This document shows positions 50,548 to 58,426 of a DNA stretch of 64,000 bases, piece by piece; positions within the stretch are counted from its first letter, which is position 1, and every line of letters starts with the position of its first letter. The stretch is taken from positions 3,919,820-3,983,819 of the forward strand of contig DS990592.1 of assembly GCA_000155695.1 (NCBI GenBank), given 5' to 3'. Below the pieces are notes generated by a model. It worked only from the letters and a program-made list of their open reading frames with translations. It did no database searches and had not been told where the DNA came from. Both the position numbers and the translations under genes were made by a program. Source of the stretch: Verrucomicrobiia bacterium DG1235 (lineage in GTDB: Bacteria > Verrucomicrobiota > Verrucomicrobiia > Opitutales > Opitutaceae).

Positions 50548-50665
50548 CTAGAACTGGGTCTCGATCAGCTGCGCGATTTCGAGATTGGCGGCTTTCATGG
50601 GGTCGACGTTTTCTGTATCGGGGTTCTCTCGTTCGTCGATAAGTCCGTAGCGGCGGGCTTTGTTG
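50548..50665 (-). pseudogene. 3' fragment of the same glycoside hydrolase-like gene (copy B)
   Basis: About 38 codons repeat the C-terminal end of copy A ('NKARRYGLIDERENPDTENVDPMKAANLEIA') and then end differently, with 'QLIETQF' and a TAG at 50548-50550. Sequence similarity stops abruptly at 50666, where an intergenic repeat begins, so this is a remnant with no start. Confidence 0.85.
50573..50665. repeat. 93-bp direct repeat, copy B
   Basis: Second copy of 48732-48824, differing at two bases. Confidence 0.9.
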
Positions 50666-50780
50666 TATTATAGCCACAAAAAGGCATAAAGAATTCGGGT
50701 TTTGTGACCTGCCTTATAAGGCAGGAAGCGATGCAGGAGCCTTTGTGGAGCTTTTGAGTTTCCGCGTGCGGAGGGTTGGC

Positions 50781-52766
50781 TTATTGGGGGATGATGTACT
50801 TGATGCGGTAGAAACGGCTTGCAGAGTTGTTAGGCGGTGCGGTGAAGGTGAGTGATCGGATGCCTTCGGCGTCAGCGATTTCAAATCCGTCGCCGGCGAA
50901 AAGGTCGAGGCGGTAGCTGGCTTCGGTTTTCCAATCTTGCAGATCAGAACTGCTTTCGATGGAGACGGTGCCGTCCTTGATGTTTGGAGACAGCGGGATG
51001 GTGATGGATGCTTGATCTTGCGGCCATGTCCAGTAGGGGCCGAAGCTTGGGGATTCGGGATCGAGACTGAGTAGGAATTCGAGGCCAGCGGGTCGCCCGT
51101 CGTGATCGATGTCTGATGTGATGGTATGGGTAGCGGGGTCGAGTCCGCGTTCGGCAAGGTAGCCACGGAAGTTGTTCCAGGGCGATGCCTCGACGTATTC
51201 ACGAATCCACTTCAAGGCAGGGCGTTCGCTGAAGTTGTCGTTTACGAGAACGGCCCCTTGGTCGGCCCGCCAGTTTCCGATGTGTCCGCTAATATTTATG
51301 CCGATAACGGAGGGGTGATCCCAGTAGATGGGGAAGACGCGTTTGTATTCTTCGAGTTGCACGAAGTCGTCGAAGCCGTCGATTTCCATTTCGGTGAGCA
51401 TGATGGGCAGGCCGGTGGCGGCGATTTTGTCGAGGATGGCTTCCATGTCGGAAACGGTTGAGCTCTGGGTGGAGAAGGCGTGGCCCTGGAATCCAATGAG
51501 GTCGATGAGGTCTTCAGCTTGGAGGGCTTGGATGATTTCAAGGTATTCGTCGGCGAGGCTTTGGTTACCCTCAACACTGTATTCGTTGATCATGAGGGGC
51601 GTATCCGGGAATATTTGACGGGCGAGACGGAAGCCTTCGATGATCCATTCGAATCCGGTTTCGCCGTAGCCTCCGAGGGCGTCGGCGTAGTTGGCGGTGG
51701 GCTGCGATTGCCATGGGTTTTGGGAGCCGTCAGCGGGGGCGTTTATGGGTTCGTTGACGACTTGTAGGTAGTCGATGTCTGGATACCGATCGGCGACGGC
51801 TTGCATCCATTCGATGATTTCCTCGCGTTTTTCTTCGACGGGTAGGTCGTCTATCCAGCTCGGCTGCTGGGAGCCCCAGAGCAGGACGTGGAAGTTGAAT
51901 TTAACCTTGTTTGCCTTGGCGTATAGGTAGCCTTGATCGAGCACTGTCCAGTTCATGACGTCGCGGGTGGCTTCGACGGTGCCCCATTTGCCGGCGTTGC
52001 CGTGCCACATACCGTTCCAGTAGAATTCGAAGTCTTTGTTATAGGCGGATGTGCCGGACCAGACGCTCCCCAGAAATTTGCTTTTGTTGTGGGCGATGAT
52101 GGGGCCGGAGCTTTGGAAGATTTCGCCGCCGGGATCGTCTTGAGAGAGTCCGGGTAGGTTATTGTCCAATTGATTTACGGTGAAGGTGACGCGGAGAGGA
52201 CCGAAGGCCAGCTTGTCGAGGCGTAGGCCGTCTTCGCGGCTAGAGATTCGGTAGCTTTGAGTGAGTTGGCTGTCTGGTACGGTGAGGATCCCAAGGTTTG
52301 AATGGGAGGAGACGCGTATCCACTTCCATGATTCAGTTCCGGTGGAGCCTGAGGATAAGATGAGGTTTTCCGGTTCGGAGTAGCCTAAGTTAAAGAGTCC
52401 GTTTGCGACGGTCCATGCTTCGGCATTGTCGATGGCGGTAGTTCCGAAGGCGGTTGAGACGATCATGCTATCGTCGTTGGCTCCTTCTGGTCCGATGTAG
52501 ATGCGGGCGTAGAGTTCGTAGTCGCCCGCTTCGGGGAAGGTGAGCGTGAAGGTGGCGAGGGTGTCTTCGGAGTCGGGTGCTGATCTGGTGAAGTCGACGT
52601 CCGGAGCGATGTAGGTGACGCCTTCGCTCGACGACTGTGAAAGAGAGGAGCCGAGGACGGCGTCTTCCGCTTCGACGATTAAGGCGGTGTTGGATTGAGC
52701 GTTGAGCGAAAAGGTCGCGAAGAATAGTACGAGCTTCGCGAAAATGCGGTGAGGTAGGAGAGACAT
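50781..52766 (-). CDS. Secreted GH10 endo-beta-1,4-xylanase with CBM-like N-terminal domain
   Basis: The protein has 661 residues with a signal peptide (MSLLPHRIFAKLVLFFATFSLNAQS). A beta-sandwich of the CBM6/35 kind follows (about 28-190: 'LIVEAEDAVLGSSLSQSS...DYELYARIYIGPEG'). The GH10 barrel (about 205-530) has 'GTVEATRDVMNW', the acid/base Glu in V-V-N-E-P at 339 and the nucleophile Glu in L-T-E-M-E at 459, preceded by 'DLIGFQGHAFS'. The last 120 residues hold a calcium-site-like 'DIDHDGRPAGLEFLLSLDP' and a beta-rich tail. The same tail type, [D/E]xDxDG-LE[YF], ends the CotH protein at 16615-21987. It hydrolyses xylan or related chains outside the cell. Confidence 0.92.
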   Translation of the reverse strand: MSLLPHRIFAKLVLFFATFSLNAQSNTALIVEAEDAVLGSSLSQSSSEGVTYIAPDVDFTRSAPDSEDTLATFTLTFPEAGDYELYARIYIGPEGANDDSMIVSTAFGTTAIDNAEAWTVANGLFNLGYSEPENLILSSGSTGTESWKWIRVSSHSNLGILTVPDSQLTQSYRISSREDGLRLDKLAFGPLRVTFTVNQLDNNLPGLSQDDPGGEIFQSSGPIIAHNKSKFLGSVWSGTSAYNKDFEFYWNGMWHGNAGKWGTVEATRDVMNWTVLDQGYLYAKANKVKFNFHVLLWGSQQPSWIDDLPVEEKREEIIEWMQAVADRYPDIDYLQVVNEPINAPADGSQNPWQSQPTANYADALGGYGETGFEWIIEGFRLARQIFPDTPLMINEYSVEGNQSLADEYLEIIQALQAEDLIDLIGFQGHAFSTQSSTVSDMEAILDKIAATGLPIMLTEMEIDGFDDFVQLEEYKRVFPIYWDHPSVIGINISGHIGNWRADQGAVLVNDNFSERPALKWIREYVEASPWNNFRGYLAERGLDPATHTITSDIDHDGRPAGLEFLLSLDPESPSFGPYWTWPQDQASITIPLSPNIKDGTVSIESSSDLQDWKTEASYRLDLFAGDGFEIADAEGIRSLTFTAPPNNSASRFYRIKYIIPQ

Positions 52767-52931
52767 CTTGGGAGGTTTAGGCTGCAGTAGCGAGGGCGGG
52801 GTCTGGGTTGAAGCGAAGGTTTTACTGAGTTACGCTTGTTTTAGAATAAGAGGCAATGGATTGACGATTGAACGTTCAATCTTTGTGTGCGGGTGCTTTT
52901 GCCCATTGTGCTTTGATTTTTGGATACAAAG

Positions 52932-52962
52932 AGACCGTCTCTGGAACCGGAGACGGTCTTTT
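52932..52962 (-). terminator. Terminator of the DUF4136 lipoprotein gene
   Basis: A perfect 10-bp stem, AGACCGTCTC / GAGACGGTCT, with an 8-base loop and A/T runs on both sides. It lies 30 bases after the stop of the minus-strand lipoprotein gene. Confidence 0.85.
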
Positions 52963-52989
52963 GTTTTTAAAGGAGTTTTGGCTAGTTGT

Positions 52990-53586
52990 TTAGCGGGATG
53001 GCGGCGGAAAGTTGAGCAGGAGTCGCTTGACGGACTCTTGTATTTGTTCTGTCGATACTTTGGTGTCGAGAGTGAATTTGCGGATGCCCCAGCCGCGCCA
53101 GACGAGTTCCTTTGATTTGGCGTCGGCTATGTCGATGAGCAGGGTGCCTTCTTCGCTGGTAGTGATGTAGGTGCTTGGGTATCCGCCGAAGTAGATCCAG
53201 GAGCTGCGTCGATAGGTGCGGGTGTAGTAGACGTTGCTGTAAGTGACGCTGTCGACGACTTGCTTGGAGGTGCCGTGAACGGAGACGAGGATGTCTGCAT
53301 CGGCTGGTTTTGCGACTTCCGTGTAACCCATGCGGGTGAGCCGGTTGGCGGTTTCGTTTAGGATGTTTTTCCGGAGAATCGGGCTGATGGGCGAGGGCGA
53401 CTCCGGGCGCACGATGGCGAAGGTGCCGACGCTTTCGAAGTTGAAGTTCGAGTCGAATTCGTAGCCGACGTTGGCGACGGATGGAGGCGGCATCGATTCG
53501 CATCCTGAGAGGAGGAGAGCGAGTCCGGCGAGGAGGCCTGTGATAAGGGAGCTGAAGCGTGTCAGCTTAAAGGGTGTTGGTTTCAT
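52990..53586 (-). CDS. DUF4136 lipoprotein
   Basis: The protein has 198 residues. A lipoprotein signal with lipobox L-L-S-G-C puts the lipidated Cys near residue 29, so it is anchored in a membrane facing the periplasm. The body matches DUF4136: 'YEFDSNFNFESVGTFAIVRP', 'ILRKNILNETANRLTRMGYTEVAKPADADILVSVHGTSKQ' and 'EGTLLIDIADAKSKELVWRGWG'. The function of the family is unknown. It is a single-gene unit with its own terminator. Confidence 0.9.
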   Translation of the reverse strand: MKPTPFKLTRFSSLITGLLAGLALLLSGCESMPPPSVANVGYEFDSNFNFESVGTFAIVRPESPSPISPILRKNILNETANRLTRMGYTEVAKPADADILVSVHGTSKQVVDSVTYSNVYYTRTYRRSSWIYFGGYPSTYITTSEEGTLLIDIADAKSKELVWRGWGIRKFTLDTKVSTEQIQESVKRLLLNFPPPSR

Positions 53587-53741
53587 GGGTGGTTTTGGTG
53601 AATGACAATTTGATCACATTCACTGAAGCGTGTTCCCGATCTTTATTCGATTCACAATCTAATTGTTTCAACAGAGGCGAATCTTTGGAGCAGGAGAGGG
53701 CAGGGGTATTTGAGGCTTGGATTTTGGGGTGAAACTGCTTT

Positions 53742-54551
53742 TTGCGGGGGATGGAGTTTTCACCGACTGTTTTGATTTGGGCCCCGATTGGGCTGCTTTT
53801 TTTGAGCGCGATCATTGGGATCGTAATCGAACGTCATACGAAGGACGCGTGCTTGAGGGTCTTCAATGGCGACTTTGTCATTCTGCGAATGAAGAGCGGT
53901 CATTTTGTGTGGGGTACCTTGCGAGTGTTTCCCTCCTGTCTCGAGCTAACCTATGATTCGCCTGAACCGATTGGAAGTGGGCGTAGCAAGGCGAGCTACG
54001 TTCTTTACAGTAAGAAGATCGCGGAGATCGATAGAATCTATCGTCCGGCTCCGGAAGCCGGGTCGCAGGCACGCCGGGATTGGCAGGAGGAAATCGATGA
54101 CTTGCGTAGGATCGGGATTTTCGGTCGCATCGGGCGCGGGTTGCGCAACCTTTATGGGATGTTGAAGGATGCGTTTAGCCAGTCGGTTGGCATGGTGATG
54201 GGCTTGGCCAAGCAGAGCAGCAAGACGATGCAAAAGGTAGGCGGGTCGGATAAGCATGCTACGGAGGTGGGGCAGAGCTTGCTGAAGATTTTGCCGCATG
54301 CCTATGAACCTGTTTTTGAGGCTTATCGGGGGTCTTTGGTGGTTGTTGAATCTGTAGGGGGAAACGAAATACATGAGACGGTAGGGGTTTTGGAAGATTA
54401 CACCGTAAGTAACTTGCTGATACGTTCTGTAGAAATGGAAACAGAGGAGTTGCCGGAAGCATTGGCAGAGCGAGGCTACACGGTTTGCGATGTGATTTTT
54501 CCAAGATCGGTCGCGATCGTGCGGCACCTCGTAGCGGAGTCTCGGGTGTAG
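53742..54551 (+). CDS. Uncharacterised membrane-anchored protein
   Basis: Not recognised. The protein has 269 residues; an ATG at 53751 (MEFSPTV) is an equally possible start and has GGGGG ahead. One N-terminal membrane segment (about 8-28, 'TVLIWAPIGLLFLSAIIGIVI') is followed by a beta-rich soluble part ('CLRVFNGDFVILRMKSGHFVWGTLRVFPSCLELTYDSP'). An amphipathic helical region with several Gly/Arg residues comes next ('IGIFGRIGRGLRNLYGMLKDAFSQSVGMVMGLAKQSSKTMQKVGG'), and then a beta-rich C-terminus. The first part resembles a small SH3-like or PRC-barrel-type fold in pattern only. Its stop lies two bases from the stop of the convergent cyclase gene. Confidence 0.7.
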   Translation: MRGMEFSPTVLIWAPIGLLFLSAIIGIVIERHTKDACLRVFNGDFVILRMKSGHFVWGTLRVFPSCLELTYDSPEPIGSGRSKASYVLYSKKIAEIDRIYRPAPEAGSQARRDWQEEIDDLRRIGIFGRIGRGLRNLYGMLKDAFSQSVGMVMGLAKQSSKTMQKVGGSDKHATEVGQSLLKILPHAYEPVFEAYRGSLVVVESVGGNEIHETVGVLEDYTVSNLLIRSVEMETEELPEALAERGYTVCDVIFPRSVAIVRHLVAESRV

Positions 54552-54553
54552 GT

Positions 54554-57500
54554 TTAGTTTTCGTAGCTGGTGGCGAAATCGAGAGCTTTGGCGAGTGGAA
54601 GAGCGGAGCCTTCTTCAATGATGCCAAAGGGATTGCCGTCGCGGAGAGAGACGAGGGCTAAGTCGATCGTTTTTTCAATGCGGGTTTGATCTGCTGCGGG
54701 GAGCGGTGCTCCTATGGTCTCGCGCAGCGCTTGGGCGGCGCCAAAGAGTTTAAGGCAGCGTACGGGTCGCTGGCGTAGGGCTGCGTTCGAGGCGAAGGCT
54801 TCGAAGAGGAAGGCGATGGCGCGCAGGTTTCCGATTTCTCGAGTGAGCTTAAGGCTTTCCAGCAGAAAGTTTTCGCAGGCGTCGGTGTCTTTTTGGTCGA
54901 GAGCGACTTCGGCGAGGCTGTTTAGGGTATTTGCGATTTCGGACCGGTCTCCGACTTTTTGGAGAATTTTGAGGGCTTCTTCGAGATCGTTTCGGGCTCC
55001 GGCAAGGTCTCCTTTGTATCGTTTAGCCATGCCGAGATTGTTGAGGGAGTTGCCGATCGCCCAGGCGTCTTTCAGCCCGCGGCGAATGGAGAGGCTTTCT
55101 TCCTGGAGGATAAGGGCTTGGTTTAGGTCGCCTTGGTAGCGCACGATGATTCCGGTGTTGCTGAGCAGGCTGGCGACATTTGATTCGTCTCCGAGGCGTC
55201 TGCGGATTTCCATGCTTCGGGTGTAGAGTTTCCGGGCCTTGTCGTAGTCGCCGGTTTGGGCGGCGAGGGTTCCGGCGCTATGCAGGACTTGGCCGATGCC
55301 GTTTTCGTCGCTTAGAGCTTCGAAGCTTTCCTGCGCTTGCTTGAGCCAGGGGCGGGCTTCGTCGAACGAGCCTTTTTTGCGAAGCATATCTCCGATTCGG
55401 AGGTAGCAATTCGCTTCGTTCATCTTGCGGTTGAGTTTTTTGCTGAGCGAGAGCGCGGCTTGGTAGTTTTTCGTGGCTCCTTCCCAGTCGCCTGAGAGTT
55501 CGAGCACTAGGCCGAGGTTTTGCAGTACGGGGACTTGGTCGAATTCTTCAAGCAGGGGGAGGGCGGCCTGATAGTATCTGGCGGCGGCGGTGTCGGCGTA
55601 GGCGAGGCGTGCGGCGTCTCCAGCGAGCAAGAAATATTTCCTTTGTTTCGCGAGGTTTCGGGAGCGGCTGAAGTGGAAGGCGAGCAGATCTAGAATCTGG
55701 CGAGTCGGCTGCGGGAAGCTTGCTTCGACGACGAGTCCGATGGATTCGTGAAGTTTGGAGCGGAGTTCTTTTGGGAGGCTTTCGTAGGCGACCTCGTGCA
55801 TCACTACGTGCTTGAAGAGGTAGGCGAGCTCGAGGTTGTCTTTCTCTTTTTCGGTGAAGTCGCTTTCAGTGAGGGTGTCTAGAGCTGAAAGAATCTTCGG
55901 TTCGCCTCCAAGTTCTGGATACGCTCCCCAAATCAAGGCGGCTCGAAAGACGCGTCCTATGACGCTGGCCACTTTCATAGTGATTCGGGCGTTTTCGTCG
56001 AGCTGGTCCATGCGACTGAGAACGAGGGAGTAGAGGCTGACGGGGAGTTCGACGGAATCGAGAGCTTGATCAGATTCGACGTTGATTTGCTCGTGGTGTA
56101 TCCAGTTCATAACTTCTTCGATGAAGAATGGATTTTTGCCAGTGCGATTCGAGATGCTCGAAATCAGTTTTTCAGGTAATACTATTTGTGGATCGAAGAG
56201 TTGTTTGGATTTGAGTTTTATCAGTTCGGCGGCCTCGGCGTTTGAGAGTTCGCCGAGCGTTAGTTCGTGGGTGTAGTCCAGGTCGACCTCGGATGGACTG
56301 AGGATTTCGGTGGCAGAGGAGGGGCGTCTGGCGATGAGAATAAGTATGGGAAGTCTCGCTATCGCTTGAATGAGGGTGCGCAGGAGATCGCGTGAGATGG
56401 CGTCGATGGCGTGGACGTTTTCGAGGACGATAAGTAGTGGTTGTTGTTCAGCTTCCGAGCGTAGGCATTCTACGAGCAGGCTTTCCAGTGAGGCGCGTCG
56501 CACCTTGGCGTCGAAGGTGCTGGTGAGCTGATTATCAGGTATTGAAAAATTCAATACAGGCCCTAGCAAGGGAAGACGGGCTGCTAGGTTTTCGTCTATC
56601 TGTTTTAGGCGGGTTTCGAGAAGCGCTTCGGTTTCTTTCAAGGGCTCGTTTCCGCGAAGTCCGAAGTATTCCCGCCACACTCGCCACCAGGGAGTGTAGG
56701 ATGTGTTGGCGCCGAATGTCTGGCACTCTCCATGGAAGAGACGGAAGCCCTTGTCGCTTGCATTTTGAATGGCTTCTTCGATGAGTCGGGTTTTTCCGAG
56801 GCCGACTTCTGATACGATTGAGACGGCTTGACCGAATCCTTGGACGACTTTTTGGGAGAGGTCGTCGAGGCGTTCCAGCTCGGCTTGGCGTCCTACGATG
56901 GGGATGTTGTAGGAAGAGTGGCCGAGGTGTCGGGCGTCGTCGGCGACGCCTTCGAGGCGATGCACGGTGATGGGATGGGTTTTTCCTTTGACGCGAATGG
57001 GATCGAGGACTTGGAGCTTGAAGGCCTTTTGTCCCTCTGTTGCGGCTTCGTCTGATACGAGGATTTCGCCTGCTTGGGCTTTTCCCATGAGGCGGGCGGC
57101 AAGGTTTACTTGATCTCCGAGCACTCCGTAGGTTCTGCGGCCCGGCCCTCCGTAAGCGCCGGTTCGAGTGGTTCCGCGGCCGATACCGATTTTTAGGGGC
57201 GCGAGGAAGTCGAGGGTGTCGGCTAGCTCTTGCAGCTTCAGGGCGACGGCAAGGGCTCGTCTCGTGTCGTCTTCGTGTGATACGGGAGCTCCGAACGCGG
57301 CGTAGAGAAAGCTACCTTTGTCACCGATGGTGAGTTGGTGCACGATGCTTTCGTAATCGTTTACGATGTGCTGAACTTTTGAGAAGAAAGTGTGCAGTTT
57401 GTGGTCTGCGGCGGGATCTTCCTCGAAGTCGATGCCTTCGAACTTGACGAACATGGCGGTGGCGGGACGGAGTTCTGTGAAGAATTCGCCGAGGCCTGTG

Positions 57501-58249
57501 GCGAGGCGATCGCGTATGGCAGATATGTGCCATGGAGTAACGACGGGACGAGGAAGATCCAGACTCTCAATGTCGGGCCATGGTTCGCCGAGGTCGCTCG
57601 CTTCGAGGGATTCGATGACATAGACGCGCATGTTCTCCTGCTCATCGTAGCGCTCTTCCGAGAGGGTGGCTCGCGAGCCTAATATCTCGCGGGTTTGCGA
57701 ATCGATAAGGACTTCGCCTCGCTGCGCGTAGTGTTCGACAACGGCGACGCGATAGACGGGGTCTCCGGCGATGATATCGACAAGCTGGAAGGCGCCGTCT
57801 CCGACGACGAAGCGCCGCACGCTACCTGTACTAACGGCAGCCTTGAGTCCGAGTCCCAGAGTGCCTCCGGCCGGTGAGGGCACGGCGCTGAACTGGCTCA
57901 TGCCTTTTTGCATGGCTAAGGCGGCGGCTACGGCTCGGGAGCCATCGTCGCGATCGAACCAGCAAGTGATGGCGTCGCCCGCGAATCCGATAACGCTGCC
58001 GCGGGTGCGATCCACTTCGCCGATAAGCATGGCGTAAACTTGGTTGAGCACTCGGGCCAGCTCTTCGCCGCCGTTTCTCGCGCCCAGATAGGCTTCGAAA
58101 GCTTCGGTTAATTGGGTGAAGCCGGAAATATCTGCAAACAGCACGCTTCCGCTGGTGTGGGAGGGCAGCTCCTTGCCTTCAGCCAATGCTGCTAGGCGGT
58201 CTCGCGGGACGTAAGCGTTGTAGGATTCCTTCATTTGAGAATAAACCAC
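54554..58249 (-). CDS. Soluble-adenylyl-cyclase-like protein: two cyclase domains, NTPase, TPRs
   Basis: GTG at 58249 or ATG at 58234 (MKESYN) starts a protein of about 1231 residues. Cyclase domain 1 (about 30-190) keeps both metal Asp residues, D40 in 'LFADISGFT' and D92 in 'GFAGDAITCWF'. Cyclase domain 2 (about 255-430) has 'GIGRGTTRTGAYGGPGRRTYGVLGDQVNLAARLM' with the Asn/Arg pair that acts on the nucleotide. An AAA_16-type NTPase follows from about 447 ('IVGRQAELERLDDL...SEVGLGKTRL'; the first Gly of the P-loop is replaced), then about ten TPRs to the end ('GDYDKARKLYTRSMEIRRRLGDESNVASLLSNTGI'). This is the domain order of animal bicarbonate-activated soluble adenylyl cyclase. It probably makes cAMP in the cytoplasm; the regulator bound by NTPase and TPRs is unknown. 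Confidence 0.88.
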   Translation of the reverse strand: MVYSQMKESYNAYVPRDRLAALAEGKELPSHTSGSVLFADISGFTQLTEAFEAYLGARNGGEELARVLNQVYAMLIGEVDRTRGSVIGFAGDAITCWFDRDDGSRAVAAALAMQKGMSQFSAVPSPAGGTLGLGLKAAVSTGSVRRFVVGDGAFQLVDIIAGDPVYRVAVVEHYAQRGEVLIDSQTREILGSRATLSEERYDEQENMRVYVIESLEASDLGEPWPDIESLDLPRPVVTPWHISAIRDRLATGLGEFFTELRPATAMFVKFEGIDFEEDPAADHKLHTFFSKVQHIVNDYESIVHQLTIGDKGSFLYAAFGAPVSHEDDTRRALAVALKLQELADTLDFLAPLKIGIGRGTTRTGAYGGPGRRTYGVLGDQVNLAARLMGKAQAGEILVSDEAATEGQKAFKLQVLDPIRVKGKTHPITVHRLEGVADDARHLGHSSYNIPIVGRQAELERLDDLSQKVVQGFGQAVSIVSEVGLGKTRLIEEAIQNASDKGFRLFHGECQTFGANTSYTPWWRVWREYFGLRGNEPLKETEALLETRLKQIDENLAARLPLLGPVLNFSIPDNQLTSTFDAKVRRASLESLLVECLRSEAEQQPLLIVLENVHAIDAISRDLLRTLIQAIARLPILILIARRPSSATEILSPSEVDLDYTHELTLGELSNAEAAELIKLKSKQLFDPQIVLPEKLISSISNRTGKNPFFIEEVMNWIHHEQINVESDQALDSVELPVSLYSLVLSRMDQLDENARITMKVASVIGRVFRAALIWGAYPELGGEPKILSALDTLTESDFTEKEKDNLELAYLFKHVVMHEVAYESLPKELRSKLHESIGLVVEASFPQPTRQILDLLAFHFSRSRNLAKQRKYFLLAGDAARLAYADTAAARYYQAALPLLEEFDQVPVLQNLGLVLELSGDWEGATKNYQAALSLSKKLNRKMNEANCYLRIGDMLRKKGSFDEARPWLKQAQESFEALSDENGIGQVLHSAGTLAAQTGDYDKARKLYTRSMEIRRRLGDESNVASLLSNTGIIVRYQGDLNQALILQEESLSIRRGLKDAWAIGNSLNNLGMAKRYKGDLAGARNDLEEALKILQKVGDRSEIANTLNSLAEVALDQKDTDACENFLLESLKLTREIGNLRAIAFLFEAFASNAALRQRPVRCLKLFGAAQALRETIGAPLPAADQTRIEKTIDLALVSLRDGNPFGIIEEGSALPLAKALDFATSYEN

Positions 58250-58426
58250 TTTCAGGGTGATTTGCGGTTGTATTCGTTCTTCGACGACTCGAAGTCATTT
58301 TACATGATTTTTAAAAAACATTCTTGAGTCGAACTGATAATGGGAATTATATTACGTAATGGGTAAATCCTTATTTTTGCTTTAGCGTTGCAGTAGGGGT
58401 TTAGTCTAGCTCGAGGAATCCCGCTT

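Larger units (their letters stand above)
50433..50692. repeat. Outward-facing copies of the AACCACA-type repeat around glycosidase fragment B
   Basis: TTGTGCCTTATGTGGTT (about 50435-50451) and TAGCCACAAAAAGGCATAAAG (about 50670-50690) are diverged arms of the element described at 9471-9542. They lie in inverted orientation on either side of the duplicated glycosidase 3' fragment. A perfect 18-base palindrome, CCTGCCTTATAAGGCAGG, follows at 50708-50725 and may terminate the xylanase transcript. Confidence 0.5.
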
